DNA of 64,000 nucleotides from NCBI RefSeq assembly GCF_009296315.1, contig NZ_WHLY01000002.1, positions 5,182,501 to 5,246,500 of the forward strand. Direction: 5' to 3'. Made by a program: the position numbers and the translations under genes. Below, piece by piece: positions 7,302 through 17,359 of the stretch; position 1 is the first letter of the stretch; every line of letters starts with the position of its first letter. Source of the DNA: Salmonirosea aquatica (lineage in GTDB: Bacteria > Bacteroidota > Bacteroidia > Cytophagales > Spirosomataceae). The notes below the pieces were generated by a model. It did no database searches, was not told where the DNA came from, and saw only the letters and a list, made by a program, of their open reading frames with translations.

Positions 7302-10300
7302 CTATTTCTCCATCGGGTACTGCTTCAACAGTTCGGCGGGTTTGTAAAATGATCCGTCTTTCTCGGTCAGGGCGCGAACCTGCTTTACTTTTTCGGGCGT
7401 GATGGCCGACGCATTATTGCCAAATGATTTTCGGACATAGGTCAGTACCGCGGCTACTTCCTCGTCGTTGAGCATGCCGCCAAAAGGCGTCATGGGTACC
7501 TGGCCTGCGTAATCTTTTCCATTCACCTGAATTGGACCCATAAGACCTTTCAGTACGATTTTGATCAGACGCTCTTCGTTGCCATTCACCCACTTCGTGC
7601 CCGCCAGCGGTGGAAAACCGGAGGCGGAAAGTCCTTGGCCGTCGGTCTGATGGCAGGTAGCACAGAAACCATCCCGGGAAAATATTTCCTTACCTCGGGC
7701 AAAGGCATCGAGTTCGGGAGCCTTCGTAGCCGCAACTACCTTCTTCTCTTGTTTTTGTTTGACAAACCGATCATTTAAATGCGCTTCGGCAGTTTCGAAC
7801 GATTTTTCCATCCAGGAGTCGATTGGCATTTTCTTGGCCTCTTCCAACACGGCTAACCCATCGTCTTTGTCCAACCAGGAAGCGGCTACAATTGCTTCCA
7901 GCCTTACCCTGCCGTGGGGATCGTGGGCAGCTGCTTTGAGTAGCTCAGTCTGGTTGGGAATCTGGTGGCCCACGTAACGCACCACCCGCACGGCAGCGGC
8001 GCGTGCGTGGTAGTCTTTGGCGTGAAGCATCTGATCCAGCAACTTTCTGTCTACTTTGTCCAGACCCCAGGTAGTCCAGAGCGCTTCGAGTACGTTGTGT
8101 TCGTATTTAGGATCTTTCTTGTTCAACCCAGCTACCCATTTCGTGATCTTGGGAAGCACCTCCGCGGGCTTGCGGCCGCGCAGCTCACGCTGAGTGCGGT
8201 AGCGGGTACGGTACTCGGGTAGTTTAAGGTTGTCGAGCAGTTGCTCCACGGTGGCTCCGGCTACCTTGGCGGGTTTTACCAACGGCCGCGAAGGGTAGGT
8301 GACGCGGTAGATACGTCCGTGGACGTGGTCGCGCAGGGGGTCGCGGGCATTGTGTTGCATGTGGCCGATCAGAATGTTGTGCCAGTCGATGAAGTACAGT
8401 GAGCCATCGGGCGCAAACTCCATATCGACGGGCCGGAAGTTGCGGTCTTCGCCTTTCACCAAATCCATCACGAAATTGCTTTTGTAGCCGGTACCATCAT
8501 CTTTAAGCGTATGCATCTTCATGCCCAGAAAGCCGATGGTGTTATTGATCAGAAAATTGCCCTGTACATCGTCGGGGAAGTGGCGACTTGAAACAAATTC
8601 CAGACCCGAGGTAGGTCGTACGCGCTGGTCGGGTTGGATCAGCTGCACTCCTTTATCCATACTCTCGCCGTACATGGGCTTCACCGTACCGGGCAGCATC
8701 CAACGCACGTCAGGGCTGGACGTTTCGGCATAAATCTGTTGCCCCCACTCGTCGAAAGCAATGCCCCAGGGATTGGGAATAGGTACCTGCGATACGCGCT
8801 CTAGCTTGTGTAGCTGGGGAGCGTAGCGGTAAAAACCACCATTGGTACCCCGCACCGTGCCGTAGGAGGTCTCGACGTTGGTGTGCAGGAACACGCCTTC
8901 GCCCATGTACATGGCACCCGATGGGTCGGAAGTCCAGGCGCTGATTTCGTGGTGGGTATCGTGGTCGTCGAAACCACTCATGATAATTGTTTCCTTATCG
9001 GCATGGTCGTCGCCGTCGGTGTCGGTGAAGAGTTTCAGGTTGGTACCCTGCGATACGTACACGCCCTCCGGCGTAATTTCAAAGCCCACAGGTACCGACA
9101 AACCACGGACAAAAATGGTTTCTTTATCAGCTTTGCCATCGTTGTTGGTATCCTCATAAATCATGATCTTATCGTCAGGCTTGCTGTCACCGGGCTTGTA
9201 GTGAGGGTAGCTGGGCATAGTCACCACCCACAGGCGGCCCTTGTTATCGAAGGTCATCTGGACGGGATTGGCCAGATCGGGAAATTCCTTCTCCGAAGCA
9301 AAGAGTTCGATTTTGTAGCCCTGGGGTACCTTCAATTTGTCCAATGCATCCTGGCCGTAGAGGTAGGTCAGGCTGCCGTTGGCTTCGGGATTGAAGTTGG
9401 TTTTGACGGGAGGCAGTTTGCGGGTACGCTTGTCGGCCGCAGCTACATCGATGGCGAAGCCCTCGCAGTTGCAGGCAGCCGCCCAGACCGCCGTATCGCG
9501 GATGGCGGTCATCTGCCGGATCTTGTCGATTTCGTAGGGGTAGTTGTCGGGCCCGAAAGGGTTGAAGCGTCGGCCCCAGGCGTGAACTCCGTTGGGAATC
9601 TTGTAATCATCGAGCCACATGAAGTTTTTCTCCATCACGGCTTTATGTACCATTTCGCGGTTTGTACCCGACTTGGCCGATTCTTTACCGAAAATCTTAT
9701 CAGCCAGCAGTACGCCTAATTTTTGGTACCCTTCATCGTTGAGTTGCGAGCCATCGATGGTCAGCGGTTCTTTGCTGGCGGCGTACCATTCCTTCGAAGG
9801 GGTGAAGGCATCGACGAAAAGTACCTTGTTTTTTTCGCAAACTTCCTTCATTCCCTGCGTGTAAAGCCACAGGTTTTCGTTTTCTTTCTTGCCGTTGGGT
9901 ACATCTTTGATGTCGGAAATGTCTTCAAAAGCGATGGGCGACACGATGGCCATTTTGGGCGGCGTGATGCCGTTGTAGCGGATGGACAGGCTGTGCTTCA
10001 GAAAAGCGTCGAGCTCGGCTTTGAAATTATCCAGTCCGGCTGGTCCCTGAAACGATTCACTGAAACCGAAGAAACCCACTACCACATCGGCGCCCAGGCG
10101 GATAAGCCATTCGTCGTCGGAGGGAAAATTACCCTGGCTGTCGGAGGGATTGGCGAACTCTGTCTGAAATTTTTCGGCTCCGGGGAAAGCCCAGGGTGAA
10201 AAACGCGCCGAGCGGGGCCGGAAGCCGGGCGTATCGCCGGGGTCGCACATGTTGCGGATAAAAAGCTGATGATCGGGATAACGTACCTGCATTTCCGTTT

Positions 10301-10478
10301 CGAAATGCCCGAAGTTGATCATCCGCGATCCCAGGTTTCCTCCTACCATGAAGATGCGCTCACCCCGGTCGATGGGCAGCGTGTCGTCTTCGATAAAACG
10401 AAAGGCGGTAAATCCGAGCAGTGCCACGGTAAGGAAAAGGAATAAGCCTTTTATGCTTCTTTTAACAGGTTTTGACAT
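7302..10478 (-). CDS. SGNH-like / beta-propeller / HEAT / cytochrome c fusion protein
   Basis: This 1058-residue protein has an N-terminal membrane anchor or signal (residues 11-27). About 40-270 is an SGNH/GDSL-hydrolase-like domain (GGNLGSRM, FFGFSESF, DGSQLNDEGY). About 375-735 is the six/seven-bladed propeller of the 'membrane-bound dehydrogenase' family frequent in Planctomycetes and Bacteroidota (PQGYKIELFASE, NPVQMTFDNKGRLWVV). About 770-900 holds HEAT-type repeats. The end is a class I cytochrome c with CATCH at 939-943 and a likely distal Met in VPMTPFG. The architecture implies a periplasmic electron-transferring sugar or alcohol dehydrogenase, but the substrate is unknown. The usual block V His of SGNH enzymes is Gln here (DGSQ). 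It is transcribed alone, with terminators on both sides. Confidence 0.8.
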   Translation of the reverse strand: MSKPVKRSIKGLFLFLTVALLGFTAFRFIEDDTLPIDRGERIFMVGGNLGSRMINFGHFETEMQVRYPDHQLFIRNMCDPGDTPGFRPRSARFSPWAFPGAEKFQTEFANPSDSQGNFPSDDEWLIRLGADVVVGFFGFSESFQGPAGLDNFKAELDAFLKHSLSIRYNGITPPKMAIVSPIAFEDISDIKDVPNGKKENENLWLYTQGMKEVCEKNKVLFVDAFTPSKEWYAASKEPLTIDGSQLNDEGYQKLGVLLADKIFGKESAKSGTNREMVHKAVMEKNFMWLDDYKIPNGVHAWGRRFNPFGPDNYPYEIDKIRQMTAIRDTAVWAAACNCEGFAIDVAAADKRTRKLPPVKTNFNPEANGSLTYLYGQDALDKLKVPQGYKIELFASEKEFPDLANPVQMTFDNKGRLWVVTMPSYPHYKPGDSKPDDKIMIYEDTNNDGKADKETIFVRGLSVPVGFEITPEGVYVSQGTNLKLFTDTDGDDHADKETIIMSGFDDHDTHHEISAWTSDPSGAMYMGEGVFLHTNVETSYGTVRGTNGGFYRYAPQLHKLERVSQVPIPNPWGIAFDEWGQQIYAETSSPDVRWMLPGTVKPMYGESMDKGVQLIQPDQRVRPTSGLEFVSSRHFPDDVQGNFLINNTIGFLGMKMHTLKDDGTGYKSNFVMDLVKGEDRNFRPVDMEFAPDGSLYFIDWHNILIGHMQHNARDPLRDHVHGRIYRVTYPSRPLVKPAKVAGATVEQLLDNLKLPEYRTRYRTQRELRGRKPAEVLPKITKWVAGLNKKDPKYEHNVLEALWTTWGLDKVDRKLLDQMLHAKDYHARAAAVRVVRYVGHQIPNQTELLKAAAHDPHGRVRLEAIVAASWLDKDDGLAVLEEAKKMPIDSWMEKSFETAEAHLNDRFVKQKQEKKVVAATKAPELDAFARGKEIFSRDGFCATCHQTDGQGLSASGFPPLAGTKWVNGNEERLIKIVLKGLMGPIQVNGKDYAGQVPMTPFGGMLNDEEVAAVLTYVRKSFGNNASAITPEKVKQVRALTEKDGSFYKPAELLKQYPMEK

Positions 10479-10571
10479 GATTTTTGTAAGAGATGTATAT
10501 TCTTATTTGACGCGGTTTGGTGAGTAAACACCTTACCTTGCATAAAGGTACCCCCCTTCCTTATTTACCCC

Positions 10572-10597
10572 AAAAGCACCTTGGGAAAGGTGCTTTT
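10572..10597. terminator. bidirectional intrinsic terminator
   Basis: A perfect 11-bp stem AAAAGCACCTT (10572-10582) / AAGGTGCTTTT (10587-10597) has the loop GGGA and T runs on both strands. It ends transcripts of module A after the sulfatase at 10637 and insulates the 7302-10478 gene. Confidence 0.8.
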
Positions 10598-10636
10598 TGA
10601 GGGATCGAGAAATGAAAAGGTACCTGCTGAATGACT

Positions 10637-12091
10637 TTACAGGTAGGCGCTAAGGTCTAGTTCATCGTTCATTTCCTGTTGTTGCTGAATCAGTTTCGCC
10701 TTCAGGTCCTTCAAAATAGGTTTGCTAGATGCTAGATCGGCGATATCATGCATTTCTTCAGGATCTTTCTTTAAATCGAACAGAAGGGTTTTTGAAGCTT
10801 TGGGATATACGATCAGCTTGTAGCGGTCAGTCCTTACCATCCTTTGCCGGTCCATATAACAGCCGTAAATACTGGGGTACTGGCTGGGGGCATTTTTATT
10901 TTTTATATAGGGCAGCAGGCTGTTGAAATATACGTGGGCGGGTTTTGTGCTACCCGCCAGATCCAGGGCGGTGGCCATGATGTCCTGTAGGTAGACGTTC
11001 TGATCTCTTTTTTGATTTTTGGGAATATCTGGGCCGCTTACAATCAGTGGTGGGCGCATACTGTGGTCGAACATACTTTGTTTGCCCATGAGCCCATGAT
11101 GGCCCACGGCCAGGCCATGATCAGCAGTAAAGAAAATATAGGTATTATCTAGTTTCCCACTTTTACGAAGGGCTTCCAAAATCCGGCCGATCTGCTCGTC
11201 GGTATACGAAATGCTGGCATAATATTCCTGGATATTCTTTTTTACGGCATAGGGAGTACGCGGAAAAGGAGCCAGTTTTTCATCCCTAAGCTCTTTACCA
11301 GCACCCATCTCTTCTTTAAAAGGGTATTCATCCAGATAGCTCACCGGAAGTTTAATATCATCCACAGGATAGCGGTCTACCCACCGTTTGGGAGCCTGAC
11401 GTGGATCATGCGGTGAGTTGAAAGCCAAATACATAAAAAACGGGGTATCTTTTTTCGATGCTTCACCGATGTAGTTGATAGCGTCATCGGCCACTACCTG
11501 AGTCCAGTGGGTTCCGCCTTCCCAAAAACCATCGTATTTTTTATCCCAGGGCTGCCAGGTGGTATCTGTCCTTGACAACGGCCGGTTATACCCCTCCGGG
11601 GTTTGATTGGGCATTCCCGGCCGCTCATGGACCACATGATCAAAAATGTCCTCTACTTTTTGCTTGACATGCCATTTTCCTGTCATATAGGTTTCGTAGC
11701 CTGCCTTTTTCATTTGCTGAGGCCAAAAACCTTGCTTATTAAACAGCCTGGAGTAGTCCTTTTCTTCCTTATACACATCCCAGACCGTCATACCTGTCAC
11801 TAACATGGCCCGACTGGTAACGCAAACCGCACCTCCCCAGGCTCCCATGTTGTAAGCGTGCGTGAAGGTGGTACCTTGTTGCACGAGGCGGTCCAGGTTG
11901 GGGGTAATCACCTGCGCATCGCCCAGGGCGTGGATGGTATTGTAGCGCTGGTCGTCGGTGAAAATGAGGATAATGTTCGGCTTGCCTGCCGGAGCCTTGC
12001 TTTTTGGGGCGGGGGTACCCGCGGATAGGCCCAGTGCGGAAATCAGAACGACCGAGAGGCGGAAAATCGAGGATTTGAATGTCTGTTTCAT
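10637..12091 (-). CDS. S1-family sulfatase with unusual active-site motif
   Basis: The 484-residue secreted sulfatase is the last gene of module A. After a signal sequence comes the metal site NIILIFTDDQRYNTI, then TPNLDRLVQQGTTFTHAY and the formylglycine region GGAVCVTSRAMLVTG. The C-terminal half has the sulfatase HDPRQAPKR and TADHGLAVGHHGLMGKQ blocks. The motif is Cys-Val-Thr-Ser-Arg; the usual pattern is Cys-x-Pro/Ala-x-Arg, so whether the Cys is matured to formylglycine is not certain. It would hydrolyse sulfate esters on imported or surface glycan. SusD lies 26 nt upstream, consistent with an operon. Confidence 0.88.
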   Translation of the reverse strand: MKQTFKSSIFRLSVVLISALGLSAGTPAPKSKAPAGKPNIILIFTDDQRYNTIHALGDAQVITPNLDRLVQQGTTFTHAYNMGAWGGAVCVTSRAMLVTGMTVWDVYKEEKDYSRLFNKQGFWPQQMKKAGYETYMTGKWHVKQKVEDIFDHVVHERPGMPNQTPEGYNRPLSRTDTTWQPWDKKYDGFWEGGTHWTQVVADDAINYIGEASKKDTPFFMYLAFNSPHDPRQAPKRWVDRYPVDDIKLPVSYLDEYPFKEEMGAGKELRDEKLAPFPRTPYAVKKNIQEYYASISYTDEQIGRILEALRKSGKLDNTYIFFTADHGLAVGHHGLMGKQSMFDHSMRPPLIVSGPDIPKNQKRDQNVYLQDIMATALDLAGSTKPAHVYFNSLLPYIKNKNAPSQYPSIYGCYMDRQRMVRTDRYKLIVYPKASKTLLFDLKKDPEEMHDIADLASSKPILKDLKAKLIQQQQEMNDELDLSAYL

Positions 12092-12117
12092 AGGGTGTTA
12101 TAAAGGTTTTACTCAGC

Positions 12118-13812
12118 CTACCAGCCCGGATTCTGGGTCAGATTCGGATTAAGTCCGAGTTCATCCAACGGGAGCGGCAGGAAATAATTTTTTGTTTCAT
12201 CGAAAGTACGACCGCCCGGCAGGGAATTGGCATACGGCAGGATATAGCCTTCGTCGTTTACAAAAATACTACTACCGACCACTGCCTTGGGGTACTGGCT
12301 TTGAATGAACTTCATGCCTAAAACAGGCTTGTTGAGCAGACGGCCCGCTTTCCAACGAACCAGATCTTCATAACGGAGACCCTCGATGGCCAGTTCTACC
12401 CTTCGCTCCCGCCTGATTTCGTCCAATAGTACCGGAATTTCAGGAAAATCCGAGTTTTGATCTTTTACCAAACTACCGATGACCATAGGAGGCATGCCCA
12501 CTCTTTTGCGTAGCAGATTCACGGTTTTATCCAGGACTTCCTGCGTGGCCTGGCCCATTTCTGCTTTTGCTTCGGCATTGATGAGCAGCACTTCGGCGTA
12601 CCGATAAATCGGGGCATCCAGGATACCATTCTGAATGCGGACGAATTCGGTCTGGTCGGGTACCCAATACTTGGCCAGTTGATAGCCGGTGGGCACAATA
12701 CCCACGCCGCTGAATCCCGAACCGGGAATCGCAGCGGCTCCATAGCCAGCCTGGATGCCCGTTCCCGGATACACCACCGTCTGGGTCAGCCGGGGGTCCC
12801 GGTTTTTCATTTCCGCCTGGATGCTGTCGTCACCCATGTAGAGGGGACTTTGCGAGATGGGTTTTCCGTCGATGGCCAGGTAGGACTCTACTAACGATTT
12901 GGAAACGCTTGTATTGAAATTGTTGAGTTGGATATTCCACGAAGTGGCGTTTCCGAGCAGACCGGTTTCGTAGGCTTTGTAAAAAATGATTTCCTTGTTG
13001 TTGCTCAGATCCAGCGAATTGAACAGGGCCGCATAATCCGATCCCGGTTTTCCGGTAGAATATACCTGGTAGTGCTGCTCATTGATGAGCTGATCGGACG
13101 CCGCGATGGCTTCCTGCAAAAATTTCTCACTTCCGGCAATGCCGCGGTATTTTCTAAAGGTACCTTCGAACAGACAAATCCGGGCTTTCAGCACCAGGGC
13201 GATATCCTTGTTGATCCGCCCCGCTTCGGCCTGACCTTTGGTGGGTAGGTTGGCGATGGCGGTATTGATGGTAGCCAGCAAAGAATCCATGACCAGCACC
13301 CGGCTGTCGCGGGGTGCGTACAACTCCGGGGAATTAGTGGTGAGGTCTTTCGAAAGCCAGGGTACATCGCCAAAATCAACCACTTTATTGTAATAATCCC
13401 AAGCTTTGAAAAAACGCACTTCGCCGGCATACTTGTCTTTTATTTCCTGACTGATCGGGGTCTGGTTGTACCGGGCTAAAAAATAATTGCACGATCGGAT
13501 CAGAGTCCAGTTCCAGCCCCCGCCCGAGGTAGGTACGATGTTTTTGCCCGCTGCCACCAGATCGAAATTCAGTGGAACCATGTTGTCGCTCTGGTTGTCG
13601 GCCGCCACCAGGGGACTTTGAGAAGTGGCCGTGGAGTGGCCGACAAAATTCTGGTAAAGGGTGTTGGCATACTGCTTCAGTTCGGTCTCATTATGCCAAA
13701 AATTACTTTCATTCAACGAATCCGTGGGAATGCGATCCAGAAAATCATCGGAACAGGAAGAGGCGAAAAGGAAGGTGATTCCCAGTAGTACTTTTGAAAA
13801 ACTATGTCTCAT
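12118..13812 (-). CDS. SusD/RagB-family glycan-binding lipoprotein (module A)
   Basis: The 564-residue protein has the lipobox FASSC (Cys20) and the SusD N-terminal signature CSDDFLDRIPTDSLNESNFW. Tetratricopeptide-like helices follow (FFKAWDYYNKVVDFGDVPWLSKDL is the conserved SusD-like block), then the usual C-terminal YRYAEVLLINAEAKAEMG, RRERRVELAIEGLRYEDLVRW and a final LPLPLDELGLNPNLTQNPGW. It binds oligosaccharide at the cell surface and caps the SusC channel. It lies 12 nt downstream of the frameshifted SusC and 26 nt upstream of a sulfatase. If SusC is truly broken, this protein would lack its partner. Confidence 0.93.
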   Translation of the reverse strand: MRHSFSKVLLGITFLFASSCSDDFLDRIPTDSLNESNFWHNETELKQYANTLYQNFVGHSTATSQSPLVAADNQSDNMVPLNFDLVAAGKNIVPTSGGGWNWTLIRSCNYFLARYNQTPISQEIKDKYAGEVRFFKAWDYYNKVVDFGDVPWLSKDLTTNSPELYAPRDSRVLVMDSLLATINTAIANLPTKGQAEAGRINKDIALVLKARICLFEGTFRKYRGIAGSEKFLQEAIAASDQLINEQHYQVYSTGKPGSDYAALFNSLDLSNNKEIIFYKAYETGLLGNATSWNIQLNNFNTSVSKSLVESYLAIDGKPISQSPLYMGDDSIQAEMKNRDPRLTQTVVYPGTGIQAGYGAAAIPGSGFSGVGIVPTGYQLAKYWVPDQTEFVRIQNGILDAPIYRYAEVLLINAEAKAEMGQATQEVLDKTVNLLRKRVGMPPMVIGSLVKDQNSDFPEIPVLLDEIRRERRVELAIEGLRYEDLVRWKAGRLLNKPVLGMKFIQSQYPKAVVGSSIFVNDEGYILPYANSLPGGRTFDETKNYFLPLPLDELGLNPNLTQNPGW

Positions 13813-13824
13813 AACAATATGATT

Positions 13825-16800
13825 TTAAAGCGATAACTGAACCCCAAATGATACCACGCGCTGTAAGGGATAAAACACGCCTACATCGCCGGAACCGGTA
13901 ACTTCCGGATCGAAATTTCCTTTCAACTTGGTGTATTCCCAGAGATTCTGGCCCGTAACGTACAGCCGGGCATTGGTGAGTCTGATTTTTTGAATGGCTT
14001 TCAGCGGAACTGTGTAGCCGAGCGAAATATTTTTCAGCCGTAGGTAGGCCGAACTTTGTAAAAAACGGGTCTGTGGCAGAATGTTGAAGGATGAGTTTGC
14101 TTTATAAATAGGGTAGTATCCTTCGGGGTTCTCCGTTGACCATGAATCCTGGTACACTTCCCGGGTACCCACGGCCCCGGCGTTGTTGATGGCTCCCCAA
14201 AAATAACTGCCCCTGGGAACGAAATCCCGTTTTCCGACGCCTTGCAGTAGCAGGTTGAAATCGAAATTATGCCAGGATAGGTTGCCGACAATGCCATATT
14301 GGTACTTGGGCGTCGTATTGCCAATGATCCGCTGATCGCCCGGATTATCGACCGTATTGGCACCCCGGGTAATGACTTTGTCTCCGTTCAGATCGGCGTA
14401 CTGGATGTCGCCCGCGCCCCATTTACCCGAATTACCGAGCTGGTCCTGATTGGCAGCATTGGGTACATCCCCGGTATTCTGGAATATTCCTACCGTTTCG
14501 AACCCCCAGATTTCGCCCACGGATTGTCCGACGTAATAATTGTTGATCAGTTTGTTGGGGTTGTTATCGAATTTGGTGATAACGGCCTTGTAGTTCGACA
14601 GCACGAGGCCAAGGTCATACTTGATGGGATGCGTCATTTGGGTCTGGCCGATCCACTTCGCACTGAATTCGAATCCCGTGGTTTGCAGTTCGGCGCCATT
14701 CCGTTGGGGAACCGAGGTACCCAGGACCGCCGGCAGGCGGTCGCCAGCCACCAGCATGCCCGAAGTGGTTCTTTTGTACCAGTCGAAACCCAGGTTGAGC
14801 CTGCCCCAAAGGTTGGCATCGGCCCCGAAATCGAGCGTGGAAACTTTCTCCCAGGTCAAATCAGGGCTCACCAGGCCGGGCGCCGAAATGCCAAGTGGCA
14901 GCGCGCCACTCAGAATGAAAGGTACCTGCTGGTTGATGTCGAAGAGAGAAACGTACGGGAAGTTTTCATTCAACAATTGATTTCCCAGACTTCCGTACGA
15001 GGCGCGGAATTTGAGATCCTGCAGTACCCGGAAAAAGGAGTCCATGAATTTTTCCTTCGAAATTCTCCAGCCTGCCGATACCGACGGAAAGTAGCCGAAC
15101 CGACGACCGGACGGGAACCGGGAGGTACCATCGTAGCGGCTATTGAATTCGATCAGGTACTTGCCCATGTAGTCATAATTGAAGCGGGCGAACACGCCGC
15201 GTATCGCCCAGGATGTCTGCTCGTCGGTGCTGGTGATGGGACCCGTGGCCAGGTTCAGTACCGGCACGCCGCCGCTGATCAAGTCCTGCCGCTTGATCCG
15301 GGCACCGGTAAAATTGTACCATTCCTGATTGTAGCCTACCAAAGCCGCCAGACTGTGTTTTTGATTGATGACGGTGCTGTAATCGGCAAAGAGGTTGGTC
15401 GCAAAGTAATCCGATGCGTTGAAATCGCGCTGTACGAACGAGGGCGAAGTACCCGAAATCTGGGGGATCCAGGTATCCCGGATGTAAGGAAAGGCCACCT
15501 GATGTTCCTTGATATTCTGCCGCATGGAGGTATACGAAAAATTGCCACTGATTTTCAAACCCTCTATGACATAGGCATCCGCATTGATGCTGTAAATTCC
15601 GGTGGCCGAATTGTTGACCCTCCGGGAGCCGCTTTCCAGAAAATTGACAAAATTTTCCGTGGCAATGCCTTCTCCCACCGGTGAGCCCGCCGGGGTTTTG
15701 GCCGGGAACAAAACCTGGGGCTCGCCCCGTGTCATTTGCTCCCACCAGTCGGAACCTTTGTTGGGGTACTTATGCGGCTCGTCGTAGCTGGTGGAGATGT
15801 AGTTGGCCTTAGCCCCTACGGTAAGCCAGGTGGCCAGTTCGGTGCTGACGTTGGTCGTGAAATTGTACCGTTTGAAAACGTCGGTGGAAGTTTTGAACAA
15901 ACCATCCTGATTAAGAGCTCCGGCCGACACGTAGTAGGAGGTTTTGGCGTTTCCGCCGTTGACATTGATGGTATGGTTCTGGCCCGGTGCCCACGGCTTC
16001 ACCATGGCCTCGATTACATCGTTGGAAGCATTCCAGAAAATTTTACCATTGGGCAGGATGTGGTAGCTGGGGTTATTGACAGGATCAGCCTTGTAGTCCC
16101 GTACCCATTGGAGTTGCTCATCCGAATATTTCTGACTTCCATTCAGATTCCTCTGCGCCACGTTTTGTGATTCGAGGTACTCCTCGGTAGTCAGAAGGTC
16201 GGGCAGGTAGGTAGGTTTGTTAAATTGCAGACTCCCCGAATAACTGATCACCGGTTTGCGGTCTTTGGTACCTTTCTTGGTCGTGACCAGAATGACGCCG
16301 AAGGCCCCCGTGCGCCATAAATCGCGGCCGAGGCGGCGTCTTTCAACACTGTAATGCTCTCGACATCCGCCGGGTTGAGCAGGTTCATGTCCATCTGAAT
16401 GCCATCGACCAAAACCAGCGCGCTGCCGCCCGTCAGTGAGGTGGTACCCCGAATGTTAAACGTGGGGTTTGCGTTGGGATTTCCGTCAGGATTGGTGATG
16501 TTCAGGTTCGGGATCAGCCCTTGCAGGGCTTGCCCGAGTTTGGTGATGGGACGGCTGGTTAAGGCTTCGCCACTGATTTGGGCAATCGCGCCCGTTACAT
16601 TTTCACGTTTTTTCGTGCCATACCCTACCACCACTACCTCATCGAGCGAGCGGCTTTCGGGTACCATCGACACGCTGAGCTGCTGCTGGCTTCCTACCAC
16701 AAGCTCCTGGTTTTTGTAGCCCACAAAGCTGAATATCAGAATAGATTCGTCGGAGGGTACCTCCAGCTCAAAGGTACCTTCGGCGTTGGTCGTGGTACCC

Positions 16801-17354
16801 CGGGTCGTTTCCTTAATCACCACGCTCACGCCCGGGAGGCCGGTCCCGCTTTCGTCGAGTACCGTGCCGCGCACCATGCGTTTCGGGGCTTCTGCTTGTG
16901 CTCGCTCCGGGGTGTCGATCTGGAATGGGGTAGTCGCAGCCTCGGCTGGCAGGCTGGCAGCTACTGACTCCAGGTCGGTTTTCAAGGCGCGCGATGAGGT
17001 TTCACTCCCCGATTTGACTTCCGTGATGACGAAGGTACCCTTACGGATTTTCTTGAATTTCAAATTGGTGCTGCGCAAAATGGTATCAAGATTACGCTCG
17101 ATGGGCAGCGAATAATCCAGCGCTTCGGAGGCTATGCTTTGACTACTCACAAGCCGGTCTTCAAATACGATCTCGACATTGTAATGCTGCTGTACCTGAA
17201 GAAGGAGGGTTTTTAACTTGACCATCTTGGGTGCATTCCGTACGGTACGCTGCTGGACAAAAGCCAGGGTTTGCGAAAATACCGACGCCGGGAGCAGGAA
17301 GGCCAGCAGTAGGGCCAGCCCAGTCAGCCGGGTTAGTCGTAGTGGTTTGAACAT
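13825..17354 (-). pseudogene. SusC/RagA TonB-dependent transporter, frameshifted (module A)
   Basis: The upstream frame (17354-16248, 368 aa) has a signal peptide, an STN domain (KLKTLLLQVQQHYNVEIVF), the carboxypeptidase-regulatory-like domain (GTVLDESGTGLPGVSVVIK), and a TonB plug with EVVVVGYGTKKRENVTG up to KDAASAAIYGARG. It then runs out of frame and stops. The downstream frame (16251-13825, 808 aa) starts ISYSGSLQFNKPTYL and carries the plug end and barrel to VVSFGVQLSL. The break is at five C at 16305-16309 (G5 on the coding strand). A sixth G gives GARG-AFGVILVTTKKGT and a continuous protein of about 1176 aa. It is followed by SusD and preceded by FecR with a 5-nt gap. Broken gene, phase variation or base error are all possible. 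Confidence 0.88.
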
Positions 17355-17359
17355 GGTAA

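Noticed and set aside
8883..9719. Plus-strand frame of 278 codons antisense to the propeller/cytochrome protein
   Set aside because: Shadow of a real gene with clear domains on the minus strand.
14299..15684. Long plus-strand frame (461 codons) antisense to the SusC of module A
   Set aside because: It mirrors the coding sequence of SusC in the opposite strand, has no recognisable domain, signal or ribosome site, and is expected from GC-rich third positions.
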